64,000 bases of DNA from Paraescarpia echinospica (Eukaryota; Annelida; Polychaeta; Sabellida; Siboglinidae), in contig CM034539.1 in assembly GCA_020002185.1 (NCBI GenBank), positions 1,877,999 through 1,941,998 on the forward strand, in the 5' to 3' direction. Positions 1 to 10,911 of the stretch are shown here, in pieces (the stretch's first letter is position 1; every line of letters starts with the position of its first letter). The position numbers were made by a program, and so were the translations under genes. The notes under the pieces are model-generated. The model was not told where the DNA came from. It ran no database searches and worked only from the letters and a program-made list of their open reading frames with translations.

Positions 1-10
1 TATATTACAG

Positions 11-119
11 TTAGATGCCCATCATCTCAAGCGTGATGTCAGTGAGATACGGGAAATGTCACAGGACAACGTCGCTGCATCGACTGCTTCACACAGTAAT
101 CAAGGATTCACCTATACAG
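11..119 (+). CDS. possible upstream exon (unproven)
   Basis: A 109-base open stretch sits between a TTACAG acceptor-like end (5-10) and an ACAG/GTATTG donor. Read from its first base it gives LDAHHLKRDVSEIREM... without a stop and ends with one extra base. The next channel exon at 1506 needs exactly two bases to complete a codon, so the phases fit an upstream DEG/ENaC exon. The peptide matches nothing I recognise and has no initiator Met at its start. It could also be a chance open frame. Confidence 0.28.
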
Positions 120-240
120 GTATTGTGTCTTTTCATCGATTCTGTACCGTGAGCAACACAGTGCGGGGTATACATGTGTTCTTCCAACCATCAAATCGCA
201 ACATGTGTTAGAGACCATAAGTGCTAAGGAATGGAAGAGA

Positions 241-1035
241 AAATTCATAGACATAAATAATGAGTTACACCAAACCAGCAGTTTCTTTTTGATGAGTGTT
301 CAGACCGAGTGCAACATACATCAAACCAGCAGGTTATTTTTGATGAGTGTTCAGACCGAGTGCAACATACACCAAACCAGCTGGTTCTTTTTGATGAGTG
401 TTCAGACCGAGTGCAACATACATCAAACAAGCAGGTTCTTTTTGACGAGTGTTCAGACCGAGTGCAACATACACCAAACCAGCAGTTTCTTTTTGATGAG
501 TGTTCAGACCGAGTGCAACATACACCAAACCAGCAGGTTCTTTTTGATGAGTGGTCAGACCGGGTGCAACATACAACAAACCAGCAGGTTCTTTTTGACG
601 AGTGTTCAGACCGAGTGCAACATACACCAAACCAGCAGTTTTTTTTGATGAGTGTTCAGACCGAGTGCAACATACACCAAACCAGCAGGTTCTTTTTGAT
701 GAGTGGTCAGACCGGGTGCAACATACAACAAACCAGCAGGTTCTTTTTGACGAGTGTTCAGACCGTGTACAACATACACCAAACCAGCAGGTTCTTTTTG
801 ATGAGTGTTCAGACCGAGTGCAACATATACCAAACCAGCAGGTTCTTTTTGACGAGTGTTCAGACCATGTACAACATACACCAAACCAGCAGGTTCATTT
901 TGATGAGTGTTCAGACCGAGTGCAACATACATCAAACCAGCAGGTTCTTTTTGATGATTGTTCAGACCGAGTGCAACATACACCAAACCAGCAGGTTCTT
1001 TTTGATGAGTGTTCAGACCGAGTGCAACATACACT
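241..1035 (+). repeat. 51-bp minisatellite, about 15 copies
   Basis: Tandem units of 51 bases, with the phrase GATGAGTGTTCAGACCGAG starting at 291, 342 and so on. Some units differ by a few substitutions (GATGAG/GACGAG, CACC/CATC/CAAC). Because 51 is a multiple of three, several frames stay open on both strands and produce artificial 17-residue repeats (for example QHTPNQQVLFDECSDRV). In copy B of the duplication only about half a unit remains, near 35885. It lies in what would be the first intron of the channel gene. Confidence 0.96.
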
Positions 1036-1505
1036 ATTTGCAAAACACTAATCGATCGACTGTTGGCTGCAGTAACTACAACAATCTTCACAGCCACACA
1101 TTATTCCTCAAAAACACACGTTTATGCCACAAATGAAGAACGTCTCATCCACGTTTCTGGAGTAATAAGGTGCTAGGGACTTCCACAACTCGATGTTTAA
1201 TGAAAATATGCTAAATTTCGTGTTTCTACCTTAATATTTCCACTCAGCCTTGAAACTGTAATCATTAATCGAACAAAATGTCTAGTCAAAAATGACTATA
1301 TATTTCATAAAAGGAACTTAAATCCTGCCATAGCTGAATATGAATAACACAAATCACCAGTCACTACTTGATGCCGATGTCACCAACACGGACAAATGAT
1401 TCTAGCATGAAAATGGATCAACACATTTATTTGCGCCATCTACACTTTGTTGTCTAGAAACAACAAATTGTGTGTGTTCTTGTAAAGGTTACTAAATAAT
1501 TGTAG

Positions 1506-1716
1506 ATACGAAAGGCGCCGGCTGCGCGAGCCGAACACAGAACTCCCAGACACCTTCCTGTTCGTCGATAGCGACGTCGCTACAACATGGTGACGCCGGA
1601 GACGAGAAGAGCGAGCCGAGCAACCAGTGGGGCCACGCCTTCAGGACGTTCTGTGAAACGACCACATTTCACGGGCTGCGAAATGTCACTGATTCGACAA
1701 GCCACGTCGCTCGAAG
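1506..1716 (+). CDS. DEG/ENaC channel, N-terminal cytoplasmic exon (HG motif)
   Basis: The exon runs from AATTGTAG to a TCGAAG/GTAAAT donor. In the frame that splices to the next exon it encodes ...SNQWGHAFRTFCETTTFHGLRNVTD..., then SHVAR. The FCxxTTxHG pattern is the conserved gating motif just before TM1 in DEG/ENaC channels. The exon ends with AG, which joins the G of the exon at 3892 to make Arg. No Met is in frame upstream within the exon, so the start codon should lie in an earlier exon. The left half (1506-1590) is less certain: the copy-B version is 7 bases shorter here and reads in a different frame. Confidence 0.8.
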
Positions 1717-2329
1717 GTAAATGACTTCGTGCAATCAACCAGGCTAGATTGTGTTCTGGTAGACGTTCAACGATATCCTTTTGTATAATCAATTATTAAA
1801 ATAACAAAACTTTAACAACATATCCTCATGTTGTTTTAATGCAGTTATCTACACAGTTCGATAATTCCGTTCGTTCAATGAATGCTTCGCCATATTCATT
1901 GTTATCTTTTTGTAAGTTTTTCTACATTTGGTGGTTTGTTTCTGTGGGCGTTTCATCTTCGCTTGTCGATCTTGTATTTGACATATCCACTTATGTCCCA
2001 TTTATATAGGGACATGTCAACTGTTAGTTTCTTCACGTTTCCGTAGCGTATAGCATTTGTACATTCTAAATTACAGTGGTGGTGTTATAATACGTTATAT
2101 TCAATTCGTTCTTCTTGTCTCCCGAATTTGACAGTCAACTTTTACCCGGGACATGTACACTGGGGAGAATGGTTATATAAAAGAATGAATACAACATTAA
2201 ATATTAATGTCACCGGAAATTCGACAACAGTATTACATTAACAACACTCTCGGTTATTCAACAATCCTTTATGTGAAAAAAACAGGTAGGCTACGTAACA
2301 TTATCACACGAATTCCTCTTTCGGCTCAG

Positions 2330-2479
2330 ACAAGGTGTACAAGAGAGCCTTTGTCCTGTAATTGCAAACGCCCATGCAAAAAGAAACACTCCGAGCGGTA
2401 TCGCTTTCAACAAAATAAACTGACACATTACGGTGCAACCGTTTTAATTTTCGAAGAGAGACGACGATGCTTTTTCTGA
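2330..2479 (+). other. Cys-rich open stretch (CxCxxPC) inside the channel intron
   Basis: Starts after a good acceptor-like tract (CCTCTTTCGGCTCAG, ending 2329) and reads TRCTREPLSCNCKRPCKKKHSERYRF..., stopping at 2479. The CxCxxPC then Tyr arrangement resembles the wrist segment before TM2 of DEG/ENaC proteins, but the position, between the N-terminal and TM1 exons, is wrong for that. Copy B keeps a diverged version at 43600-43788 in which the Pro is Gln. No convincing donor follows. It may be a misplaced relic exon or coincidence. Confidence 0.25.
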
Positions 2480-3891
2480 ATGGTTTGTTACAAAACTCAA
2501 GCATGTCATTGCAAGTGACATACCACAGATTTATGTCATTAAGGAATTATTTTACTTAATGAAAACATCGTTAACATAACCCGCCTCGGTATGAATGCGT
2601 GAAAAGCTGCCATATGCGTGTCGTATGAAAGCAATATAATTACGTTGGAGAGTACCTGTCACATTGTAAAAACGTCCAGTGTTGATTGACACTCCACTGC
2701 GAAATGAGTTTCATTGACCAACACTCATTGTGAGATACAGGCGGAAAATGTAGTCGATTGCTTGCCAGGTTGATGGCCGAAGTTTTTTTGCAGCTAAATA
2801 CGTCATTAATCATACTCCATGGCACAGCAAGCAGTCGATTCTCTTCAAACATTTCGAATAAGGGCAAAGGTGGCACATCGGACAACCAAAGCAAACTACT
2901 GTTACAATTCAAACAATTGATCATAATAACTTGTACAAGCTTTCGTCTGTTTATCACGCAGACTTCATCAATGCATGTAACGTCTAATGACATCTTCATA
3001 CATTTGAGAGGGTTCGTTTCGCTTGATTGGTGTTTTGGTCTTTTTATTCAGACGGTTTCTTTTCTTGTCATATTCTCAGGTTCGTCTCCCTGTCTGCTAG
3101 TCGATGGTGTAGTTTCTGGTGTCGTCTAAGAGAGCGGATTTGTTGATGATAGACATATATGTCTGTGTCGCTCGTCGCGGTGTTCTCTTTGGTGTCGTTA
3201 ACGTCCTTTTTAATCCTCGAATGGTGTTTTGAACAATCTTCCCGTCTCCCACCACATCCAGCAAAACAGTTTTGGCGAGGTATTTGGTAAAAAATAACTT
3301 TTAATAAAAATAAGCTGTTCTGATGAATTTTCGATGAATTATTATTACATGTTCAACGTATTGTCTAAACGATGTAATCATGTTCATATCCGCTAAATGA
3401 TTCCTTGCGGTCATGCACTACTAAAATAGTACTCACAAGTATGTGTTCTTTTTCCGCTTAACCAAATGAACAGTTAGCTAAAATAATCATGCTGAAATAC
3501 AAATGTGCCAACTTTATGCATGAAACCAAATGCAAATCAAGCCAATCTTGGAAACGCAATCATGACGAATTTTGTTATTTATCAATAATCATAGTTCGAA
3601 CGTTTCAATTTTAATCTAAATATTTGTATTGTATATGAAATAGCTCAACCAAATTTTTATTCTGATGAATTGTGGTGATTATTTGAACGTTACAAAATAT
3701 AGCTACCATGACATTTATTTTTTGCATACAAAATGTAACAATTAAATTTGGAGATCAACCATCAGTTTAATGTTAACGTCGAGTGATCTGGAACAAAACT
3801 AAAATGTGGACAAGTTTCAAATCTATGTGAACGGGACCACTTCGAAGTTACATTGTCTATAAACCCAATCTGACTGGTCGTTCGTTTGCAG
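2480..3891 (+). other. intron sequence, no gene seen
   Basis: AT-rich intron between the N-terminal and TM1 channel exons. The short open frames here (for example 2758-3129) show no recognisable motif, and parts are missing from copy B (2910-3640 has no counterpart). Nothing else is identifiable. Confidence 0.6.
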
Positions 3892-4059
3892 GATTATCTG
3901 GATCACAATCGTGCTAAGCAGCACCGTGCTATTCGGCTCTCAATGTCAGCACTTGGTGCGACACTACTTGAACCGGCCTGTCACATTGAAAACATCGATG
4001 TCAAGACAAGAATCTGTCGTCTTTCCAGCCGTCACCATTTGCAACCAAAACACCTTCAG
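3892..4059 (+). CDS. DEG/ENaC channel, TM1 and post-TM1 exon
   Basis: A 168-base exon between TTTGCAG (ends 3891) and CTTCAG/GTATCA. It begins with one base completing an Arg codon and ends with two. It encodes a hydrophobic TM1 segment (IIWITIVLSSTVLFGSQC), then HLVRHYLNRPVTLKTS and the family signature FPAVTICNQNTFR. That signature is diagnostic for ASIC/ENaC/degenerin subunits, which form trimeric, usually amiloride-sensitive Na+ channels in the plasma membrane. Splicing to the exon at 4555 restores the final Arg. A damaged duplicate lies at 44915-45067. Confidence 0.92.
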
Positions 4060-4554
4060 GTATCACACATCCAGGATGACATCAATTCATCTTTGAAATG
4101 TTCGCCTACTGGACATTTCATCCCTCAAACAATTTGTTATAGTGAACATGAAGCGGTGTCTTAGTGTGTTTTGTCAAAAGCATTCAAGCGAGTTGTTTTT
4201 CAAAAATGAACAGAACGAAGATTTTGAAATTGAAGATGGCCGCCTTCGACCATATTTCTGACTTATTTGGATGTGTAAAAGGTATTTAGATAGGCGTCAT
4301 GTGATTGTCTAATCATGTACCGTCCGCAGGATATCCTAGTCTCCGACAGTTCGAGCTATGTGTTGTGCCACTATTGATATAGTATATATTGAAGAATAGC
4401 AAATATGTTGAAAACACTATGGGTTCAGTTTATTTGTAAAATTCCCTATTATTAAAATTATTGTTTGGTATCTGTTGGAAGGCCGTGTACTGGTCTAAAT
4501 GTTGGATACTTTATCGTGGCATCACATTCACCACGTTGCCGACGTTTGTTGCAG

Positions 4555-4716
4555 ATTTGTGGCAGCTGCAGAAAACGGATCGTATTTTTGGTTGGACAAA
4601 ATGTACAATCTCGCAAACAATACCCCGTTCGATTACACGAAATGGGACGTCGGCAACGTGTCGATGTTCGATGTCTACCTTCAACATCGCCATCTCAAGG
4701 AAGACATGATTGCGTC
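4555..4716 (+). CDS. DEG/ENaC channel, extracellular finger exon
   Basis: A 162-base exon from GTTGCAG (ends 4554) to a strong GTACGT donor at 4717. Entry phase 2 completes Arg with the previous exon. It encodes FVAAAENGSYFWLDK... and ends HLKEDMIA plus two bases of Ser. The terminal DMI precedes the Cys of the next exon, matching the DMxxxC arrangement of the ASIC finger domain. An open copy of identical length is at 45338-45499. Confidence 0.88.
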
Positions 4717-5001
4717 GTACGTTTCTTAACAAGTTGCCGACTCATGATGATACATGTCACAATATATAATGTCAACAACGGCTATGGCAATATTGTTTAA
4801 ATAAATCATCGTAACGCTGTTTAGTTATCCGATGCATAGTAGCCTCCTGCTTGATTACTGTATCAGTAACAATAGTCTACTTTACTTTGACCAGCAGCAC
4901 CCACTAAGAACGATCAATGAGATGATGGATATTTGTGTACAGCAATATTCGTGTGATGTCGTTCTCTGACCACCTACATCTACATGTCGTTGTCATTTTA
5001 G

Positions 5002-5120
5002 TTGTCGGTGGAAAGGCGTGCCGTGCAGTCACGAAGATTTTCAGTTGACCGTGACTGATGCCGGAGTGTGTTACACGTTCAACGCCAGGATTACCGACAA
5101 CTCCACCATGAATACGGCTG
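5002..5120 (+). CDS. DEG/ENaC channel, CxxxGxxC...GxCYTFN exon
   Basis: A 119-base exon between CATTTTAG (ends 5001) and GGCTG/GTAAAT. It encodes SCRWKGVPCSHEDF, then LTVTDAGVCYTFNA, then NSTMNTAG. CxxxGxxC followed by TxxGxCYTFN is one of the most conserved extracellular blocks of DEG/ENaC channels. The exon ends with one base of a Gly codon, and the exon at 49636 begins with the two bases needed to complete it. Copy B of the duplication has no recognisable counterpart of this exon. Confidence 0.92.
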
Positions 5121-5514
5121 GTAAATTTAACTCCTATCTTATGTAGCAATTAGAGGTGCTCACCTTGGCCTGAAACTAAACAATTTTGGCACCTGCAATG
5201 AAATCTCTTTTATAATCGAGCAAGTGTATGCGGGCATGTTAGCGTTTTCCTCTTGGACGGCTTGCACCTTGCAAGCAAAACTATAAGTGATACATCTGCG
5301 ACACTAGGGATTAGACGTAAGATCTATACACAAACGTTCAAAGATAAAATACCCCATAATACATTAGTTATTGGTATTTTAATAGTAAATATCATTTGTT
5401 GACTACGTAACACGTAAGAGGACACGATTTTGTCTGCATTTATGTTCACCAAAACAGTTTATTCTTCGAACCAATTTATGTCGCCTTTTCATATTTTGCT
5501 GACTGTCTCATTAG

Positions 5515-5573
5515 ATACGACATCAGTCAGATACATGACCATATTGACTGCGCCGTTACTCAGAACAAAAGTG
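5515..5573 (+). CDS. small candidate cassette exon
   Basis: 59 bases between a pyrimidine-rich GTCTCATTAG (ends 5514) and a GTG/GTAAGA donor. Read with entry phase 2 it gives YDISQIHDHIDCAVTQNKS and leaves one base. Both phases equal those of the exon at 5002-5120, so it could replace that exon but not follow it in frame. No homology is evident; it may be cryptic. Confidence 0.25.
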
Positions 5574-5639
5574 GTAAGATTTCTTTGCCGCAAAAGGTTT
5601 TCCTTTTTTATAAATTCGGAAGAATGTTAACTAAAACAA

Positions 5640-6290
5640 CTTTGTAAATTGTTATGAATCCCATCAAAAACATAACAATCGATAAATCGAATGAACTGAA
5701 TGGCTAAATTCGCACGTGCTCCGTCGGCAACGGCAACGAAATGATCATTATTTCGCATGGAGATGCGTAGGTGGGCATTTCCCCACCAAACCCAAATAAA
5801 CAAACTTATGCGTATACAATCACTTTATTATCAATTCGTTCACTGACGTTCTTGTCATCTTAATATTACAATACGTTTTGGACTTCAAATGTGGTATTAC
5901 AACAAGGCACAATGATGATCCTGATCCTGGGATCAAGGAGGTCATACACCACTTTCGGCATACACATGGGTACACAACTGAAATTATGTTGAATGGCTGA
6001 AAACCAGATTCTAGGTACACTTTGCACTTTTTCAAATGTTTCGCTTACATAATTACACCTTCCTTACCCACTGGTTGGGACTTCCTTTTTGGTCAACTGT
6101 TAAATTATATACACGATTTACAAATGAAATATTTTAGATTAAACATCATTATCTAAGCCTCAATATGTTGCATGATGTCAACTGTTCAATTTATAATATT
6201 TTCAATTGGTAGGGAAGGTGCCTTATTTCGTGCCTTCAATGCTTCATATTAGGACATAGCAATAAACAAAGCTGGATTTGTTCATGTAAT
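5640..6290. other. no feature seen
   Basis: AT-rich sequence after the channel 5' exons. Both strands lack a recognisable coding motif, and nothing repetitive stands out. Confidence 0.6.
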
Positions 6291-6291
6291 A

Positions 6292-7975
6292 GATTTAACA
6301 AGATTTAACAAGATTGTCATCCAGAGAATTAACTCTAAGTGGCAGGTGGACAAGGAAGCCCTTTGGCTTATCGAGAGTCCGACCCTTTTATCTATGTGTA
6401 CCCCGCCCTTCTGAGGTATGTGTCGATTTTATTTTTAAACATATTCACGCTACTAGCACCCACACAATCAGACGACAATATGTTCCATTCATTTACAGTC
6501 CTTTGTGAAAATGAGAACTTTCTTATATCTAATCTACACTGCTCCTTTACTAATGTAACTTCATGTCCTCTAGTCCTTCTATATTTCTTAACTGAGAAAA
6601 AACATATTTCTATCAATATTTTCGTAACCATTCATTATTTTAAACACTTCTATTTGATCTCCTCTCAATCTCCTGGTCTCTAGTGTTTTAGGCGTATTTC
6701 GTAACTAAGATCCTGCAGTTTTGGTATCATTTTAGTTGCTCTCCTCTGTACTCTTTCTAGCATATCTATGTACTTCCTGCGATATGGCATCCACGCTTGA
6801 ATACAATATTCTAAATGAGGCCTAACTATTGTTTTGTACAGCGGTATTATTAGCTCTTATCCGTTATGTTTTGCCTAATTAATCCAAGGATTTGATTTCA
6901 CGTTGAAGCTGCAATTCCGCACTGCTCTGAAACCTTCATATCAGCACTAATGGTTAACCCCAAGTCCTTTTCTTTTACAGTAGTACTTAGTACAGTACCC
7001 CCATTGTATATTCTACCTCTTCGTTCCCATGTCCTGCGTGGATGCATTTACATTTCCCAAATTGAACAGCATTTACCACTTTTCAGACCATTTGATCAAC
7101 TTGTCAAGATCATCTTGTAAATCTCCATCACTTTCAATCCTTCTAAACACGTTTGTATCATCCGCAAATTTCAAAACCTTGCCTGTTATTGCATCATCCA
7201 AATCGTTGATATATATTAAGAATAATATAGGTCCTAGTACTGATCCCTGTGGTACCCCACTCAATACCGATTTCCAGTTTAAAGCATCCCCATCAACTAC
7301 TACACGTTGTCTTCTGTCAATCAGCCATTTTTCTATCCAGTTTATTATACCATTTCCTATGCCATGGGCCTTTAGTTTAAGCAGTAATCTTTGATGTGGT
7401 ACTTTGTCGAAAGTTTTTGAAAATCTAAGTAGACGATATCTACTGGTGATCCCACATCTACCCACTTAGTGATATCTTCCAAAAAACATAACATATTTGT
7501 TAAGTATGACCTCGCTTTAAAAAATCCATGTTGAGATGGGTTTATCAAGTTATGTTTAACAAGAAAATCCACCATGTGATCTGTAATTAGTCTTTCTGAT
7601 AATTTGCAAATCACTGACGTTAAACTCACTGGTCTATTGTCATCTGACTTGTTTCTCGAACCTATTTAAATAACGGTATAATGTTTGCCTCTTTCCATTC
7701 TAATGGAACCGCTCCCTCTCCCAATGACAAACTGAAAACTGTTGCAAGCGGTACGCTAATTTGTTCTACAATTACCAATAGTAGTTTGGGCGGAATCCCA
7801 TCCACTCCAGGTGATTTATTATCCTTCATAGCCCTTATTTTCTCAGCTACCATTTCCGGGGTTACAATTAATTGTCCTAAATAGTCTGAATCTGCCCTCT
7901 TGAACTTAGCCTCTGGTACTGGCAGTGAACTAATATCTTCCCTGTTAGTATTATGTAGAAGTATATTGTAAGCTG
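6292..7975 (-). mobile_element. CR1-like LINE, 3' part, decayed
   Basis: On the - strand, broken frames spell a reverse transcriptase. In order: KSPGVDGIPPKLL (about 7810-7770), SLTSVICKLSERLI (7629 leftward), SKTFDKVPHQRLL, SGVPQGSVLGPILFLIYIND, and FADDTNVFRR with the catalytic Asp pair (about 7180). A C-terminal segment with KEQCRLDIRKFSFSQR follows, near 6520. At least three frame changes separate these blocks. The 3' end is a short tandem tail of AATCTTGTTA-type units at 6292-6315. The same family recurs at 9683-10449. The retrotransposon class is certain; the CR1 clade is inferred from motif style. Confidence 0.88.
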
Positions 7976-8294
7976 TAGTTATTACCTGCTATTGACTGAC
8001 ATATACCTAACTTTCTAGTTCAAATGTTCTCACCGGGTGTCACGTTAATGGATACAACAATTGGTCGTGTGTGTTTTGTCATCCAAAAGGTCAGTAGCAG
8101 ATCATTGTACTTACTTAATATTATACGAATACGTATATATATAATGGATTCAGCTACATAATAAAATTATATGCAACAATAATTGTATGTGCTATCAATA
8201 TAAAAAAAATAGATATTTCTTGAATCCGAAAAATTGTTCTGATAATTTAAAATAAAATTACATACAAATCTCGTTACCAGTTTTATAAAATAAT

Positions 8295-8464
8295 AACAGT
8301 TATACAGAAGAAACATCAACATAAGTAAGCCTCGCGTAGCTGTGAATTACAGAACTTCATTTATTATATTGATTACAGTTATACAGAAGAAACAAGAACA
8401 TTGTAACACGTTACCAGCCTCTCGTAAATGTGAATTACAGAACTTCTTTTATTATATTGATTAC
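8295..8464 (+). repeat. imperfect tandem duplication, ~80-90 bp
   Basis: ACAGTTATACAGAAGAAACA begins at about 8295 and again at about 8375. Each copy continues to GTGAATTACAGAACTTC followed by TTTATTATATTGATT. The second copy is about 10 bases longer. The surrounding 7985-8640 is AT-rich with no recognisable gene. Confidence 0.8.
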
Positions 8465-8644
8465 ATGATTTGGCTGGCTGGCACACATAGCGTAATAGCA
8501 GATAATAACATGTTGAAATACGTCTACACTGGCGTGAGTGATGGTGTTTTGAAAAGGGTGTCCATCAGCAAGTTATTAATATCTGGTAGGAAGCATTGGA
8601 AGCATGAAACAAATTAAAACTTTCTAACACCAAACACATTTCAA

Positions 8645-9682
8645 AATAATAATAATAATAATAGTTTTATTTTGTTAAGCGCCACACACAATGTTGTTAA
8701 CAGCGCTTTGGAACAGTATACAAATACATGTTAAGAATAATGCATCAGTAGTTGTTATATCATATATAACATGATCTAATCACAATAGTAATTATTACAA
8801 TAAATATAGTAGAAATAGAAAAGGAATGTGATATAAAATATCATATATCAAAATTAAAATAATTAAGATAATGGTATTATAATTTTAATAAATAAAGTAA
8901 GATTAATGTAAACATCAATAAATTAGGCTAAACGTGTATTTGAAAAGTAAATAACTAGATAAATAAATAAGCGTTAAACATCAATCAGCTACGGTGAAAG
9001 AATGTTGGTAATCATCCAACTTACATATACGCTGCAGTGAACAGGTGAGTCTTCAACACAGATATAAATTAATCCAGTGATGTTTTGGTGGCAACACTTG
9101 GCGGCAGAGCGTTCCACACTTCAGCCGCTTCGCAAACAAATGTACAGTCAGCGGTTATGCTGCATATTCTCGGAACAACTAGAGCATTGCAGTCAACAGA
9201 CAGAGCGTCTGCATTTGGACAGGCGAATGTCTTCGTGCATTGCCTTAAACGTATGCACAGCTAATTCTTGAAAGTAATGCGACATTGAATACGTAGCCAG
9301 TGCAATTGGCGAAGAAAAGGGGTCGCACTTTCACAATGACTATGTCGAATAATAAGGCGAGTGGCGGCATTCTGATGTCCCTGCAATCAAGCGATGTTAT
9401 CGGTTGATGTACCGAACAGTAGAGAGTTGCAGTACTCCAAACGGGTTGTTATCATGGCATTAACTAACAGTTCCGCTGTCGGTTGAGTTAGGTAACGGTG
9501 AATCAACCCGAAGTTGCGGAAGTGTTGATAGTATGTGACATTTGCACAGTCATATCCGGGTGTCTATCAAGGTAGACGCCGATATTTCTAGCATGTTCAG
9601 TGGCACTAATTTTATTTGTCCCACTTAGGATAGCAGATTCTGATATGTGGACAACCGGAGCAATTTCTGTTTTGATGTCAAG
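8645..9682 (-). mobile_element. L2/CR1-type LINE, C-terminal RT fragment
   Basis: The - strand reads ...ATEHARNIGVYLDRH near 9600, then a C-terminal region ending with AAEVWNALPPSVATKTSLD near 9090. Both are standard blocks of the RT C-terminal domain in Jockey-superfamily LINEs (xLGVxLDxx and LWNALPxxxRxxxSLxxFK). The 3' end carries a snap-back-like sequence with CAGCGCTT and a short (ATT)n tail at about 8646-8661. Frames are interrupted, so it is a dead copy. Confidence 0.72.
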
Positions 9683-10449
9683 ATTTAGATTTAACAAGAT
9701 TTAACAAGATTGCCATCCAGAGAATTAACTCTAGATGGCAGGTGGACAAGGAAGCCCTTTGGCTTATTGAGAGTCCATCCCTTTTATCTACATATATCCA
9801 GCCCTTCTGAGGAATGTGTCGATCTTATTTTTAAACATATTCACACTACTAGCACCCACACAATCATAAGATAATCTGTTCCATTCATTCACAGACCTTT
9901 GTGAAAATGAGAACTTTCTTACGTCTAATCTACACTGCTCCTTTACTAATGTAACTTCATGTCCTCTAGTCTTTCTATCTTTCTTAACTGAGAAAAACAT
10001 ATTTCTATCAATATTTTTGTAACCACTCATTATTTTAAACACTTCTATCTGATCTCCTCTCAATTTCCTGGTCTCTAGTGTTGTTAAACCACATTCTTTT
10101 AGGCGTTTTTCATAACTAAGATCCCTCAGTTTTGGTATCATTTTAGTCGCTCTTCTCTGTACTCTTTCTAGCATATCTACGTCCTTCTTGCGGTATGGCC
10201 TCCACGCTTGTATACAATATTCTAAATGAGGCCTAACTATTGTTTTGTACAGCGGTATTATTAGTTCTTTTTCTTTATATGCTATATTTCGCCTAATCAA
10301 TCGAAGGATTTGATTTTCGTTTGAAGCAGCAATACCACACTGCTCTGAAACCTTCATGTCAGCACTAATTGTCAGCCCTAATTCTTTTTCTTTTACAGTA
10401 GTACTTAGTACAGTTCCCCTATTGTATATTCTACATATTCGTTCCCAAG
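9683..10449 (-). mobile_element. CR1-like LINE 3' fragment, same family as 6292-7975
   Basis: An uninterrupted - strand frame from 10357 to 9788 encodes the RT C-terminal domain (PLYKTIVRPHLEYCIQAW, LERVQRRATKMI, TLETRKLRGDQIEVFK). It is closely similar to the broken copy at 6292-6900. The 3' terminal units of AATCTTGTTA type lie at 9690-9710. The homology stops sharply at about 10449. It appears inserted within or beside the older LINE fragment to its left. Confidence 0.85.
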
Positions 10450-10911
10450 TTGTAGCAATTCTGATATTTCTGGATATTAAAATCTACTTTCCTGAGGTTT
10501 AATTTTATAAATGAGGAAGGTCAAGCCAGTAGATAGACATATTGTTAACCAACCGCCTTAGTTACGTAATTACAGCAACTCGGTTGCAGATGCGCTCAGT
10601 GAAGCGTGGTATTCTGTTGCTAGTGTTTCCAGGCAAGCAGGTGATTTCACTGTAATTTTAGAGAGGGTGTTCCACAATGCCTTGTTTGAATTGTATATTG
10701 TATTAGCCAATAGAAATGATGGAAACCTGTCATATGATGTGTAATTAGGTCTGTCATACGCATTTCGCCATCTGGGCGCTGGCGAAGGACTGGGACAGAT
10801 CCAGAGTTGAACAAGGCAGGTTGCCCTGCTGCCAAGAGAATGGCAAGTCAAGTTGTAAAGCGTGGTGGGAATCGTTAACGTGGGTTACGTTCCCAAGCTT
10901 TTGTGTGTGTA
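10450..10911. other. unassigned sequence before gap
   Basis: Contains a 93-codon open frame on the - strand (10851-10570) with no motif I can name. It may be further LINE debris. The segment ends in a GT-rich run at the edge of the assembly gap. Confidence 0.5.

Larger units (their letters stand above)
120..4760 (+). repeat. segmental duplication, copy A
   Basis: This block is repeated in the same orientation, with insertions and deletions, at 35708-45570. Matching anchors are 120-300 with 35708-35865, 1040-1500 with 35900-36345, the exon at 1506-1716 with 36346-36517 plus 42127-42163, 1800-2905 with 43060-44675, and 3640-4760 with 44675-45570. The duplicated unit carries the first exons of a DEG/ENaC channel gene. 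Copy A keeps its channel exons open. It also holds a ~15-unit minisatellite that copy B has almost lost. Confidence 0.88.

Noticed and set aside
241..1035. CRISPR-like array
   Set aside because: Units are contiguous with no unique spacers, in an animal genome.
205..1136. Long open frames in several frames over the 51-bp repeat
   Set aside because: Unit length divisible by three keeps all frames open on both strands; no splice, start or homology support.
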